Assembly (NCBI GenBank): GCA_017985015.1
Contig: JAGNYI010000004.1
Coordinates: forward strand, 47,718-111,717
Length of the DNA stretch: 64,000 nucleotides
Direction: 5' to 3'
Origin: Giesbergeria sp.
Lineage (GTDB): Bacteria > Pseudomonadota > Gammaproteobacteria > Burkholderiales > Burkholderiaceae_C
In this document: in pieces, positions 8,661-18,076 of the stretch
Numbering within the stretch: position 1 is the stretch's first letter
How the letters are laid out: every line of letters begins with the position of its first letter
Position numbers and translations under genes: made by a program
The notes under the pieces: generated by a model
The model's input: the letters and a program-made list of their open reading frames with translations, nothing else
Told to the model about the DNA's origin: nothing
Database searches by the model: none

Positions 8661-9973
8661 AATCTTGAAACGAGAGCCACCAGGAGCAGGACAGGCAGGC
8701 CCAGCAGCGCGGTGCCAATAAAGAATTCGGTGTAGCCGTTCGCATCCACGAAGCGGCCCGAGAAGCCGGCAAGCCATTTGGGCAGCAGCAGCATCACCGA
8801 ACTGAGCAAGGCGTACTGCGTGGCCGAATACTGCACGTTGGTCAGGCCGGAGAGGTAGGCGATGAAGCCGGCCGATGCAATGCCGCCTGCCAGGTTGTCG
8901 GCCGAAATGACGAAAACCAGGCCCGTGAGATCGTGCCCGCGCGTGCCCAGCCAGGCGAACAGCAGGTTGCTGGCCGCCGAGAGCACGGCGCCCAGCATCA
9001 GCACGCGCATCACGCCGATGCGCAGCGCCAGCACGCCGCCCAGGAAGGCGCCGGCCAGCGTCATCAGCACGCCGAACACCTTGGTCACGGCGGCCACTTC
9101 GTCCTTGGTGTAGCCCATGTCCACATAGAACGGATTGGCCATGATGCCCATCACCACGTCGCTGATGCGGTAGACGGCGATCAGCGCCAGAATCAGCACG
9201 GCATGCCAGCGGTAGCGGCTGAGGAAGTCGGCAAACGGGTCGATGAGTGCGCCGCGCAGCCACTCCAGCGCGTTGCGTGCGGGTGGCAGCGGGCGCGGCG
9301 CTGGCTCGCGCGAGAGCAGTACCGTGACCGTGCCCACGAGCATCGAGGCCGCCATCACCAAGTAGGCCGTCTTCCAGGCGCCCTGCTGGTAGCCGGCCAC
9401 GCCCACCAGCTCGGCGCGCGCGGCCACCCACAGCACGCCGGCGCCGGCCCAGATCATGGCCAGGCGGTAGCCCGTCTGGTAGGTGGCGGCCAGCGCCGCC
9501 TGGCGCTCGGTGTCGGCCGACTCGATGCGAAAGGCGTCCAGGGCAATGTCTTGCGTGGCTGAGCCAAAGGCCACAGCCAGGGCGCACCACACCATGGGGG
9601 CCAGGGCGACGCGCGGATCATTGAAAGCCATGCCCGCGAGGCCGGCCATCACCATCGCCTGCGACAGCAGCAGCCAGCTGCGCCGCCGCCCCAGTGTGCG
9701 CGTCAGCAGCGGCAGCGGCAGCCGGTCTACCAGCGGCGCCCAGACCCACTTGAAGGCGTAGGCCAGGCCCACCCAGCTCAGGTAGCCGATGGTGGTGCGG
9801 TCCACGCCCGCCTCGCGCAGCCAGAAGCTGAGTGTGCCCAGCACCAGCAACAGCGGCAGCCCGGCCGAAAACCCCAGCGTGAGCATGCGCAGGCTGGCCG
9901 GCTCCAGGTAGATGAGCCAGGCCTCGCGCCAGCTGCGGCGCTTCGCGGGGGAGGGGAAAGTCGCTGGGGGCAT
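8639..9973 (-). CDS. ampG: AmpG-type muropeptide permease (MFS)
   Basis: A 444-residue, 12-14-span major facilitator protein. The N-terminus WLIYLEPASLRMLTLGFSAG, LSFWLREAGV and the first-loop GYLSWVGLAYAFKWVWAPL region are highly characteristic of AmpG. AmpG imports GlcNAc-anhydroMurNAc peptides for peptidoglycan recycling and can feed beta-lactamase induction. There is no ampC/ampR neighbour here. The last five residues (TGPSA) and the stop lie in an intergenic repeat, so the C-terminus is probably not functional. It is divergent from the AraC gene, with 59 nt between them. Confidence 0.88.
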   Translation of the reverse strand: MPPATFPSPAKRRSWREAWLIYLEPASLRMLTLGFSAGLPLLLVLGTLSFWLREAGVDRTTIGYLSWVGLAYAFKWVWAPLVDRLPLPLLTRTLGRRRSWLLLSQAMVMAGLAGMAFNDPRVALAPMVWCALAVAFGSATQDIALDAFRIESADTERQAALAATYQTGYRLAMIWAGAGVLWVAARAELVGVAGYQQGAWKTAYLVMAASMLVGTVTVLLSREPAPRPLPPARNALEWLRGALIDPFADFLSRYRWHAVLILALIAVYRISDVVMGIMANPFYVDMGYTKDEVAAVTKVFGVLMTLAGAFLGGVLALRIGVMRVLMLGAVLSAASNLLFAWLGTRGHDLTGLVFVISADNLAGGIASAGFIAYLSGLTNVQYSATQYALLSSVMLLLPKWLAGFSGRFVDANGYTEFFIGTALLGLPVLLLVALVSRLKTGPSA

Positions 9974-10032
9974 GGTCGAAAGCCAAAGTGTTCTGGGGAT
10001 TATCCGGTTGCCTGCACCGCTACCATGCGTCC

Positions 10033-10713
10033 ATGGCCCATGCCCCGGTTCTCGTGCCCCTTCTTTCTGTGCGCCAGTACAGCGGCGAACACGCGGCGCA
10101 CGCGCACGACCACGCCCAGGTGCTCTACGCGCTGCGCGGGCGCATGGAGCTGGAAGTGGCCGGCCGCGCCGCTTTTGTCGACACCACGTGCGGCATGGTG
10201 GTGCCGGCCGGTACGACGCACGGCTTTCTGGCGCTGCCGGGCGCGCGCCTGCTGGTCATCGACGCGCCTGCGCAGGCGGGCGTTGAGCGTGTAAGGCGCT
10301 TTGCCGTGGCGCCTGCGCAGCTGGGCTGGAGCGTGAGCGACGATGCGGTCGAAAGGCTCCAGCAGATTTTGCAGTTCCGGCGCGTGCTGGTGCGCCGCGC
10401 CATCCGGCCCGAGCAGGTGGCACGGACCGTGGGCGCAGCCCTGCACGAGCCCTGGCCCACCGCCCGCATGGCGGCGCTGTGCGCCTTGAGCCCGCAGCGC
10501 TTTCATGCCCGCTGGCTGGAACTGACAGGCCAGACGCCCCAGGCCTGGCTGCGCGCGCTGCGGCTGGACGCGGCGCAGCGCCTGCTGGCGCGCGGCCAGT
10601 CACTGGAAGCCGCCGCGCTGCAGCTGGGCTACGCCAGCGCCAGCGCCCTGGGCTTCGCGTTGCGGCGCGAGCGAGGGTGTGGCGCCCGTGCGTTGCGCCG
10701 GGCGGCCAGATAA
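10033..10713 (+). CDS. AraC-family regulator with N-terminal cupin
   Basis: A 226-residue regulator. The N-terminal cupin-like domain has the AHAHDHAQVLYALRGRMEL histidine-rich stretch and VVPAGTTHGF. The C-terminus is a two-helix-turn-helix AraC DNA-binding region (LDAAQRLLARGQSLEAAALQ and the following LGYASASALGFALRRERG). The ATG at 10033 is preferred to an upstream TTG. It is divergent from ampG and 127 nt upstream of an EamA exporter gene; regulation of either neighbour is plausible for this family, not shown. Its TAA stop abuts an intergenic repeat. Confidence 0.85.
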   Translation: MAHAPVLVPLLSVRQYSGEHAAHAHDHAQVLYALRGRMELEVAGRAAFVDTTCGMVVPAGTTHGFLALPGARLLVIDAPAQAGVERVRRFAVAPAQLGWSVSDDAVERLQQILQFRRVLVRRAIRPEQVARTVGAALHEPWPTARMAALCALSPQRFHARWLELTGQTPQAWLRALRLDAAQRLLARGQSLEAAALQLGYASASALGFALRRERGCGARALRRAAR

Positions 10714-10780
10714 CTCCTTATTTGAGAGCTGAAAACGCTTGCCAGGAAAGCGCTACAGCCGTTTTTGGCCAAATTTATGA
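10713..10780 (-). repeat. Hairpin intergenic repeat, copy 2
   Basis: Minus-strand copy with AAATTTGGCC, GTAGCGCTTT and CAAGCGTTTTCAGCT. It begins at the last base of the AraC stop codon and fills most of the gap to the EamA gene. Arms AGCGCTT and AAGCG can pair. Confidence 0.7.
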
Positions 10781-10840
10781 GCAATGCACTTCGCGCGTTG
10801 CTCGACAGTTGCCCGCGTTGGGCGCTGCACCATTCCAGGC

Positions 10841-11752
10841 ATGACCACTTCCCATTCCACCCGCGGCATCGCCATGGTGCTGCTCGCCGCCATGCTCTGG
10901 GGCACCACCGGCACGGCGCAAAGTCTGGCTCCTGCGGGGCTGTCGCCTTACTGGGTGGGCGCGTTGCGTCTGGTGGTGGCCAGTGCCTTCTTTGCCTTGC
11001 TGGCGGCGCCGGTCCTGTGGCGGCGCGCGGGTGCGTCCCGGCTGCCGTGGCGCCCCGTGCTGCTGGCGGGCGTGTGCGTGGCGGCGTACAACCTGAGCTT
11101 TTTTGCCGGCGTGAAGGCCAGCGGCGTGGCGCTGGGCACGGCCATTGCCATCGGCAGTGGGCCGGTCTGGGCGGGGCTGCTGCAGACACTGGCGCAGCGC
11201 CGCTGGCCCGCGCCGGTGTGGTGGGCCGGCACGCTGCTGGGCGTGGCCGGTGGAGCGGCCATGGCGCTGGACGGGCGCTCCACGGTCAGCGCTCCACTGG
11301 CCGGCATCGCGCTGTGTTTGCTGGCGGGGCTGGCGTACGCGGCCTATGCGCTGCTCAACAAACTGCTGGTGGGGCAGGCCGGCGCCGCCAGCGTGAACCT
11401 GGCGGTGTTCGGCACCGCCGCCCTGCTGTCGCTGCCGGTGGCGGGCGTGCTGGGCGGGCCGCTGCAAGCATCGGCAAGCACCTGGGCCATCTTGGCCTAC
11501 CTGGGCCTGGTGGCCACCGGCGTGGCCTACCTGCTGTTCAGCCATGCACTGCGCCATATCAACGGCGCCACGGCGGTGACCCTGGCGCTGGCTGAGCCGG
11601 TGACGGCGTTTGCGCTGGCCATTGCCGTGGTGGGCGAGTCGCCCTCGGCGATGGCGTTCTGGGGGCTGGCGGGGGTGCTGGCGGGGCTGATGCTGGTGAT
11701 CTGGGCCGAGCTGCGTGCCGGGTCTGCCGCCCGCCGCACTGCGGGCGGATGA
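10841..11752 (+). CDS. EamA/DMT-family exporter
   Basis: A 303-residue protein with ten predicted membrane spans made of two EamA repeats. The first repeat begins IAMVLLAAMLWGTTGTAQ. The second repeat shows AYAALLNKLL-like and LAEPVTAFALAIAVVGE segments typical of drug/metabolite transporters. It probably exports small metabolites or amino acids; substrate unknown. ATG 10841 puts the first span at residue 11 as usual. The upstream AraC gene may control it. Its stop overlaps an ATG of the next frame, suggesting loose coupling with the peptidase gene. Confidence 0.85.
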   Translation: MTTSHSTRGIAMVLLAAMLWGTTGTAQSLAPAGLSPYWVGALRLVVASAFFALLAAPVLWRRAGASRLPWRPVLLAGVCVAAYNLSFFAGVKASGVALGTAIAIGSGPVWAGLLQTLAQRRWPAPVWWAGTLLGVAGGAAMALDGRSTVSAPLAGIALCLLAGLAYAAYALLNKLLVGQAGAASVNLAVFGTAALLSLPVAGVLGGPLQASASTWAILAYLGLVATGVAYLLFSHALRHINGATAVTLALAEPVTAFALAIAVVGESPSAMAFWGLAGVLAGLMLVIWAELRAGSAARRTAGG

Positions 11753-11781
11753 GCCTTCCAGCGGACCTCGTGAGAGGCACG

Positions 11782-12732
11782 ATGACCTACACGCGGGGGC
11801 CGCACGGCCCCGCTAGACTGCCGGCCATGGCCTTTTCCCCGATGCTTCTGCATGGCACCACAGCAACCGAAGAAGTGGGCGCTGCCGCAGGCGGCTGCCG
11901 CTTGTGCGCCGCGCGCGGTGAGGTATGGAACGCTCGCCGCGGCTTCCTGGTGGCAGCGGGCCTGGCCGCCGCCGCGCCCGCGCTGGCGCAGGTGGATGTG
12001 GGCGAAGCCTCGTCGCTGCGCAAGCTCGTTCCGGCCGAAATCCTTGAGGACGCTGCGCGCCAGCAGTACGCGCAATTGCTGGCCCAGGCCCGGACCCAGC
12101 GCGCGCTGGCACCGGCCGGCCACCTGCAGCTCGAACGCCTGCGCGCCATTGCCCGGCGATTGATTCCGTTCACCGTGCGCTGGAACCCCCGCGCCGCCGA
12201 CTGGCGCTGGGAAGTCAACCTCATTGGCAGCGAGCAGATCAACGCCTTTTGCATGCCGGGCGGAAAAATTGCCTTCTACACCGGCATCCTCGACCAGCTC
12301 AAACTGAGCGACGACGAAGTCGCCATGGTGATGGGCCATGAAATGGCGCATGCGCTGCGCGAGCACGCGCGCGAGCGCCTGGCCAAAACCCAGGCCACCA
12401 ACCTGGGCCTGCGGCTGGGCGCCCAGTTGCTTGGCCTGGGCGATCTGGGCCACCTGGCGGCGGGCCTGGGCGGGCAGTTGCTCACGCTGCAGTTCAGCCG
12501 CAGTGACGAGAGCGACGCGGACCTGGTGGGCCTGGAGCTGGCAGCGCGCGCTGGCTTCAATCCGCAGGCCGGCGCCAGCCTGTGGACCAAGATGGGCAAC
12601 GCCACCGGAGAGCGCCAGAGCGGTCTGGCGTTTCTCTCCACCCACCCCTCGGGGCCGGCACGCATCCGTGAGCTGGAACGCAATGCCCCGCGCGTTCAAG
12701 GTTTGTACGAGGCGGCACAGCGCGGCGGCTGA
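11782..12732 (+). CDS. M48-family zinc metalloprotease, exported (Tat-like signal)
   Basis: A 316-residue protease. It has the zinc motif HEMAH in VMGHEMAHALREHARER, the downstream SDESDADLVGLEL segment that should hold the third (Glu) ligand, and the family C-terminal box THPSGPARI. A twin-arginine-like signal NARRGFLVAAG followed by AAAAPALAQ points to export. In the BepA/LoiP-like group such proteases act on outer-membrane protein quality control. ATG 11782 is chosen for its GAGAGG ribosome site; ATG 11749 (overlapping the previous stop) and ATG 11827 are alternatives, all giving an unusually long region before the twin arginines. Confidence 0.82.
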   Translation: MTYTRGPHGPARLPAMAFSPMLLHGTTATEEVGAAAGGCRLCAARGEVWNARRGFLVAAGLAAAAPALAQVDVGEASSLRKLVPAEILEDAARQQYAQLLAQARTQRALAPAGHLQLERLRAIARRLIPFTVRWNPRAADWRWEVNLIGSEQINAFCMPGGKIAFYTGILDQLKLSDDEVAMVMGHEMAHALREHARERLAKTQATNLGLRLGAQLLGLGDLGHLAAGLGGQLLTLQFSRSDESDADLVGLELAARAGFNPQAGASLWTKMGNATGERQSGLAFLSTHPSGPARIRELERNAPRVQGLYEAAQRGG

Positions 12733-12749
12733 GTGGACTTCAAAAGTTT

Positions 12750-12802
12750 GATACTTTTTAGGCTATAGCGCTTATGTGACGGGCGTATATAGCTATCAAA
12801 TG
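12750..12802 (+). repeat. Hairpin intergenic repeat, copy 3
   Basis: Plus-strand copy: AGGCTATAGCGCTTATG, then GCGTATATAGCTATCAAATG. It lies 18 nt after the M48 stop and about 130 nt before the alcohol dehydrogenase start, so it may affect the leader of the latter or the tail of the former. Confidence 0.75.
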
Positions 12803-12928
12803 AGTAGTTGGTTGCCGCTGCAGGCCTGTCGGGTGCGGCACAGCATTCGTGCCCCGCACGGAGTACAAGGCAGGGCGTGGGCGCAGCGCGATGTGCCCTT
12901 CCACCCTTCCATTTGCAAAGCCGAAACC

Positions 12929-14089
12929 ATGCTCAATTTCAATTTCTACAACCCCACCCGTATCCTTTTTGGTGCCGGCAAGATTGCCGAAATCAGCCAA
13001 TTCGTGCCGCAGGATGCCCGTGTACTGGTGCTCTACGGCGGCGGCAGCGCGCGCAGCACCGGAACGCTCGCTGAAGTTCTGGCGGCGCTGGGCGAGCGCA
13101 CCGTGTTTGAATTTGGCGGCATCGAGCCGAACCCGAGTTACGAAACCCTTTCGCGCGCCGTAGACCTGGCGCGCGCCGAGCGCATCGACTATCTGCTGGC
13201 AGTCGGCGGCGGCTCGGTGCTCGACGGCAGCAAGTTCGTCGCGGCTGCTGTGCCGTTTGAAGGCGACACCTGGAGCATTCTGGAAAAGCGCGGCAGCAAC
13301 ATCACCCGCGCCCTGCCCATGGGCGCCGTGCTCACGCTGCCCGCCACCGGCTCCGAGATGAACAGCGGCGGCGTGGTGACGCGCAAGGCCACGCATGCCA
13401 AGCTGGCATTCTCCAGCCCCCTGTGCTTTCCGCAGTTTTCGGTGCTCGACCCGACCAAAACCTACACGCTGCCCCCGCGCCAGATTGCCAATGGCCTGGT
13501 GGACGCCTTTGTGCACACCATGGAGCAGTACCTGACCTACCCAGTCAACGCCCTGGCGCAGGACCGGTTTGCCGAAGGACTCTTGCAGACCCTGGTCGAG
13601 CTGGCGCCGCGCGCCATGCAGGAAGGCGAGCCCGACTACGACAACCGCGCCAACCTGATGTGGACCGCCACGCTGGCGCTCAACGGCCTGATCGGCGCCG
13701 GCGTGCCGCAGGACTGGGCGACGCACATGATCGGCCACGAACTCACCGCGCTGTACGGCATCGACCACGCGCGCACGCTGGCCATCGTGCTGCCGCAGGT
13801 GATGCAGGCGCGGCGTGAGGCCAAGCGCGAGAAATTGCTGCAGTACGCCGCGCGCGTCTGGCAGATCACCGAGGGCAGCGACGACGAGCGTATCGACGCG
13901 GCCATTGCCCGCACAGCGCAGTTCTTTGAAAGCGTGGGCATTCCTACCCGGCTATCGGCCTACCAATTGGGCGGTGAGGCGGTGGATGCGGTAGTGAAAG
14001 CCCTGACCGAGCACGGCATGGTCAAGCTGGGCGAGCAGCGCGCCATCACGCCAGAAATCAGCCGGGTGATTCTCGAAGCCGCACTCTGA
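12929..14089 (+). CDS. yqhD: Iron-containing alcohol dehydrogenase / aldehyde reductase (YqhD-like)
   Basis: A 386-residue enzyme, almost exactly the length of E. coli YqhD (387). NADP(H)-binding glycines are in YGGGSAR and AVGGGSVLDGSKF. Metal ligands are visible as Asp and His in NGLVDAFVHTMEQYL, and two His in MIGHELTALYGIDHAR. YqhD reduces short and toxic aldehydes with NADPH, a detoxification role. The start ATG 12929 aligns with the family MxNFxF start. E. coli yqhD is next to an AraC activator (yqhC). Here the nearest AraC gene is convergent and looks linked to another cluster. The family is sure, the exact substrate is not. Confidence 0.82.
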   Translation: MLNFNFYNPTRILFGAGKIAEISQFVPQDARVLVLYGGGSARSTGTLAEVLAALGERTVFEFGGIEPNPSYETLSRAVDLARAERIDYLLAVGGGSVLDGSKFVAAAVPFEGDTWSILEKRGSNITRALPMGAVLTLPATGSEMNSGGVVTRKATHAKLAFSSPLCFPQFSVLDPTKTYTLPPRQIANGLVDAFVHTMEQYLTYPVNALAQDRFAEGLLQTLVELAPRAMQEGEPDYDNRANLMWTATLALNGLIGAGVPQDWATHMIGHELTALYGIDHARTLAIVLPQVMQARREAKREKLLQYAARVWQITEGSDDERIDAAIARTAQFFESVGIPTRLSAYQLGGEAVDAVVKALTEHGMVKLGEQRAITPEISRVILEAAL

Positions 14090-14134
14090 AACGGGTCGGC
14101 CACCCAGGGCGGCGGAGCGCGCGCCGCTCGATGG

Positions 14135-15145
14135 CTACCCTTGCTCCGGGTGTCGGTAGCTGCCCGGTGGTACGCCGGTCCATCCCTTGAACGCGCGCTG
14201 GAATGCGGCGCTGTCGGAAAACCCCAGTTCGCCTGCCAGCACCGCCAATGGAACCTGGCTGCTGTTGAGCCGCGCAATGGCCATGTCGCGCCGCAGGCTG
14301 TCCTTGACGGCGCGAAACGAGGTGTGCTCTTCGGCCAGGCGGCGCTGCAAGGTGGAGACGGCCATGTTCAATGCCAGCGCGCAGGATGCGAGGCTGGGCC
14401 AATGGGGCTGCTCCTGCAGCAGGTGGGCGCGCACCCGTGCGGGCAGGGAACCTTCACCTCGGCGGGGAATGATGATCTGGGTCTGGGCTTCGGCCAGGAA
14501 ACTTCGCAGCGCCGCCTCGTCGCGCCGCACGGGCGCTTGCAAGCGTCGGCTGTCGAACCAGAATGCGCAGCAGGGTTGGTCGAACACCACGTTCCCTGGA
14601 AACAGCTGCGCGTAACTGCTGGCGTGGGGCGGGCGCGGGAAGGCGAAGTCAAAGCGATGCACCGGCAGGCGTCCACCGGCCAGCCAGGCCAGCAGGCGCC
14701 AGAACACGCGCAGCATCAGTTCGTGCAAAAAGACCGGGTAGGCCGCTGTGGGGTTGGCTGGACGCAGCGCTACGGCGCTCAGGCTCCCTTCGTGCAGGAG
14801 ATCCATGCACAGGTCATCCTGCACCAGTCCAAAGGCGCGCACCAGGCGCCGCAGCGCCACGCCCAGGGTGCCCGCGCCCAGCGTGCTGCGTGCCAGCAAG
14901 GCCAGCGTGCCCGGCCGCAGAGGACGGGAAAGAAACCCCAGGGCTTCATCCCCCGATCGCTCCATCAGCACCTGCAGCAGGCGCGCGTACTGATCGGCCG
15001 TGACGCGGGCAGACGGGTGGTCCAGCAAAGCCGGTGCAATACCAGCCGCAGCCAGCCACTCCTGCGTCGGCTGCTTCGCCGCCGCCAGGCCGGCCAGCAT
15101 GTTCTGCACGAAGACGATGGGAATGCTCGGTGGAGGAGAAAGCAT
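14135..15145 (-). CDS. AraC-family regulator (arabinose-binding-like N-terminal domain)
   Basis: A 336-residue regulator. It has an N-terminal ligand domain of the Arabinose_bd type (LLDHPSARVTADQYARLLQVL; later AFPRPPHASSYAQLFPG) and a C-terminal AraC DNA-binding domain with LAVLAGELGFSDSAAFQRAF and WTGVPPGSYR. OruR/ArgR-like regulators of fatty-acid or amino-acid use have this layout. ATG 15145 is preferred to longer upstream starts that run into the promoter region. It is divergent from the beta-oxidation-like cluster at 15291, which it probably controls through the 145-nt gap. Confidence 0.87.
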   Translation of the reverse strand: MLSPPPSIPIVFVQNMLAGLAAAKQPTQEWLAAAGIAPALLDHPSARVTADQYARLLQVLMERSGDEALGFLSRPLRPGTLALLARSTLGAGTLGVALRRLVRAFGLVQDDLCMDLLHEGSLSAVALRPANPTAAYPVFLHELMLRVFWRLLAWLAGGRLPVHRFDFAFPRPPHASSYAQLFPGNVVFDQPCCAFWFDSRRLQAPVRRDEAALRSFLAEAQTQIIIPRRGEGSLPARVRAHLLQEQPHWPSLASCALALNMAVSTLQRRLAEEHTSFRAVKDSLRRDMAIARLNSSQVPLAVLAGELGFSDSAAFQRAFKGWTGVPPGSYRHPEQG

Positions 15146-15290
15146 GCACGAACACTCGCCTACAGAGGGGATTTTGAGGTGTTTTGCCATCAGAACGGTG
15201 TCTGCTGCCATCGCCCGAAAGGCACCCGATTTGTACCATGGGCCAAGAAGAAAACGTTGTTGATTCCCTCCCACTCTGGAGACAAATCCC

Positions 15291-16850
15291 ATGTACCTGA
15301 CCCAAAGCCTGCACCGCTCGGTGCAACAGCACCCCCACCGCATCGCTGTGCGCTGGGGCGAGCAGACACGCACTTTTGGCGAGTTTGCCGATCGTGTGGC
15401 GCGTTTTGCCGGAGCGCTGCAAAAGCTCGGCGTGCAGAGCGGCGACCGCGTGGCCATGCTGTCGCTCAACTCCGAGCGCTACCTGGAATACCAGATGGCT
15501 GTGCCCTGGGCGGGGGCGGTACTCAATCCATGCAACATCCGCTGGTCGCCCGCAGAAATCCTGTATTCACTGGAAGATTCGGGCTCGACCGTTCTGCTGG
15601 TGGATGAAACCTTCAAGGGCATGGTGGCACAGTTCCGGCGTGAATCGACCACGCTGCGCGAGTTCATCTACTGTGGCGATGGCGAAACGCCCGAGGGCAT
15701 GCACGGCTACGAAGCACTGGTGGCGCAGACTGCACCAGCGGCGGACGCGCTGCGCCGGGGGAATGACCTGGCAGGCATTTTTTATACCGGCGGCACCACG
15801 GGCTTCCCCAAGGGCGTGATGCTGAGCCACAACAACCTGTGCAGCTCGGGCCTGGCTGTGCGTGCCGAAGGCCTGGCGCGCCCGGGCGGCACCTACCTGC
15901 ACGCTGCGCCCATGTTCCACCTGGCCGACATGGGCCTGGCGTTCCCGCACTGGGTGGAAGGCAATACGCATTCCATCATCCCGGCGTTTGACCCGGCCAA
16001 GGTGCTCGACACCATCGAGCAGCACCGCGTGACCAACCTGTGCCTGGTGCCCACCATGATCCAGATGATGCTGGACCATCCCAGCATGGGCCCGCACCGC
16101 GACCTGAGCTCCCTGCGCACCGTGTTCTACGGCGCCTCGGCGCTGCCCGATGCCTTGCTGCTGCGTGCTCAAAAAGCGATTCCCCAGGCCGAGGTGTTCC
16201 AGGGCTTCGGCATGACCGAACTCTCGCCTGTGGGCACCATCTTGCCGTCGACTTACCTGGCAGAAGAAAACCGGCACCTGGGCAAGCTGGGTTGCTCTGG
16301 CCGCGCCACGTTTTGCACCGAAGCCAAGATCGTCGATGGCGAAGGAACCGAAGTGCCGCGCGGCACGGTGGGCGAGATCATCGTGCGCGGCCCCAACGTG
16401 ATGATGGGCTACTGGAATCAGCCTGAACTCACGGCTGCTGCGCTGCGCGACGGCTGGATGCACACCGGCGACGGTGGCCGCATGGACGAGGACGGTTTCG
16501 TCACCGTGGTCGATCGCATCAAGGACATGATCAAGACCGGTGGCGAGAACGTCTTCTCGGCCGAGGTCGAAAACGCCCTGGCCAAACACCCGGCCGTGGT
16601 GATGAGCGCGGTGATTGCCATTCCCGACCCGCAGTGGGGCGAGGCCGTGCATGCGGTGGTGGTGCTCGCGCCTGGACAGCAGGTGACCGCCGAAGAAATC
16701 ATTGCGCACTGCAAGACCTTGATCGCTGGTTACAAGAGTCCGCGCAGCGTCGAATTCCTCGATGCCCTGCCGATGACCGGCGCGGGAAAAATTCTCAAGA
16801 CGAAACTGCGCGAGCCCTTCTGGAAGGGCCGCGAGCGCGGTGTCGCATAA
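15291..16850 (+). CDS. Acyl-CoA ligase (AMP-binding)
   Basis: A 519-residue ANL-superfamily ligase. It has the P-loop YTGGTTGFPKGV, GFGMTELSP (A4/A5), the hinge-region HTGDGGRMDEDGFVTVVDR with KTGGENVFSAEVE, and the catalytic lysine in GAGKILKTKLR. It activates a carboxylic acid with ATP to the adenylate and then the CoA thioester, entering its substrate into the pathway encoded downstream. Most similar in style to medium/long-chain and alkanoate ligases, not to aryl-CoA ligases. First gene of a seven-gene co-directional cluster divergent from an AraC regulator. Confidence 0.88.
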   Translation: MYLTQSLHRSVQQHPHRIAVRWGEQTRTFGEFADRVARFAGALQKLGVQSGDRVAMLSLNSERYLEYQMAVPWAGAVLNPCNIRWSPAEILYSLEDSGSTVLLVDETFKGMVAQFRRESTTLREFIYCGDGETPEGMHGYEALVAQTAPAADALRRGNDLAGIFYTGGTTGFPKGVMLSHNNLCSSGLAVRAEGLARPGGTYLHAAPMFHLADMGLAFPHWVEGNTHSIIPAFDPAKVLDTIEQHRVTNLCLVPTMIQMMLDHPSMGPHRDLSSLRTVFYGASALPDALLLRAQKAIPQAEVFQGFGMTELSPVGTILPSTYLAEENRHLGKLGCSGRATFCTEAKIVDGEGTEVPRGTVGEIIVRGPNVMMGYWNQPELTAAALRDGWMHTGDGGRMDEDGFVTVVDRIKDMIKTGGENVFSAEVENALAKHPAVVMSAVIAIPDPQWGEAVHAVVVLAPGQQVTAEEIIAHCKTLIAGYKSPRSVEFLDALPMTGAGKILKTKLREPFWKGRERGVA

Positions 16851-16879
16851 CCAGTTCCCGTTTGACCAAGGAGATTCTG

Positions 16880-18061
16880 ATGAGCCGTGATGTATTCGTA
16901 TGTGGGGTCGGCATGATCCCGTTCACCAAGCCCGGAGCCAACGAGCCTTACCCGCAGATGGGAGCCTATGCCACCCGCGCAGCCTTGCAGGATGCCGGTA
17001 TCGGCTACGAGCAAGTGCAGCAGGCCTACGTGGGCTATGTGTATGGCGACTCCACCTCGGGCCAGCGTGCGCTGTACGAGGTGGGCATGACCGGCATTCC
17101 GGTGGTGAACGTCAACAACAACTGCTCCACCGGCTCGACAGCCCTGTTCCTGGCGCGCCAGGCGGTGGCCAGCGGCGCGGCCGACTGCGTGCTGGCGCTG
17201 GGTTTCGAGCAGATGAACCCCGGTGCATTGGGCGCGGTATTTGAGGACCGTCCCAGTCCGTTTGAGCGGTTTGACGCTGCCACCAACGAGCTGGTGCAGT
17301 CCGACCTGCCGCTCGCACTGCGCTACTTTGCCGGTGCGGGCAAGGCCCATATGGACGAGTTCGGTACGCCCCTCGAAACCTTTGCCAAGATCCGCGCCAA
17401 GGCCAGTCGCCACGCCGCTAATAACCCGCTGGCGGTATTTCGCACCGTGGTCACCGAGCAGGAGGTGATGCAAGCCAAGATGCTGTGGCCCGGCGTACTG
17501 ACGCGCCTGATGGCCTGTCCACCTACCTGCGGCGCCGCAGCTGCCATCGTGTGTTCGGCCGCCTTCGCGCAAAAACATGGACTTGACCAGCGCGTCCGCA
17601 TCAAGGCGCAGGCGATGACGACCGACAAGCCCGTCACCTTCGAGGCGCGCGACATGCGCGAGGTGGTCGGCTTCAGCATGGCCCGCGACGCTGCCCAGCA
17701 GGTGTACGAAGCTGCTGGCATCGGCCCTCAAGACATCGACGTGGTCGAGCTGCACGACTGCTTTGCGCAGAACGAACTGCTGAGCTACGAGGCACTGGGC
17801 CTGTGCCCCGTGGGCGGCGCCGAAAAGTTTGTCCACGACGGTGACAACACCTACGGCGGCAAGGTCGTCACCAATCCCTCAGGTGGCCTGCTGAGCAAAG
17901 GGCACCCCTTGGGCGCAACGGGCCTGGCGCAGTGCTTCGAGCTCACGCACCAGCTGCGCGGCACGGCCGAGCAACGCCAGGTGGATGGCGCGCGCCTTGC
18001 GCTGCAGCACAACCTGGGCTTGGGCGGCGCATGCGTCGTCACCCTGTACGAAAGAGCTTGA
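16880..18061 (+). CDS. Thiolase, SCP2/lipid-transfer type
   Basis: A 393-residue thiolase-fold enzyme of the SCP2-thiolase branch. The nucleophile is C82 in NNNCSTGSTALF, followed by VELHDCFAQNELL and SKGHPLGATGLAQ. This branch cleaves 3-oxoacyl-CoA, often with branched or cyclic side chains (sterol, bile-acid or isoprenoid breakdown). ATG 16880 follows an AAGGAG ribosome site; a longer frame runs into the ligase gene and is rejected. Whether it thiolyses or acts as an aldolase-type partner is not visible. Confidence 0.85.
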   Translation: MSRDVFVCGVGMIPFTKPGANEPYPQMGAYATRAALQDAGIGYEQVQQAYVGYVYGDSTSGQRALYEVGMTGIPVVNVNNNCSTGSTALFLARQAVASGAADCVLALGFEQMNPGALGAVFEDRPSPFERFDAATNELVQSDLPLALRYFAGAGKAHMDEFGTPLETFAKIRAKASRHAANNPLAVFRTVVTEQEVMQAKMLWPGVLTRLMACPPTCGAAAAIVCSAAFAQKHGLDQRVRIKAQAMTTDKPVTFEARDMREVVGFSMARDAAQQVYEAAGIGPQDIDVVELHDCFAQNELLSYEALGLCPVGGAEKFVHDGDNTYGGKVVTNPSGGLLSKGHPLGATGLAQCFELTHQLRGTAEQRQVDGARLALQHNLGLGGACVVTLYERA

Positions 18062-18076
18062 AACCGGAGTCCCGAA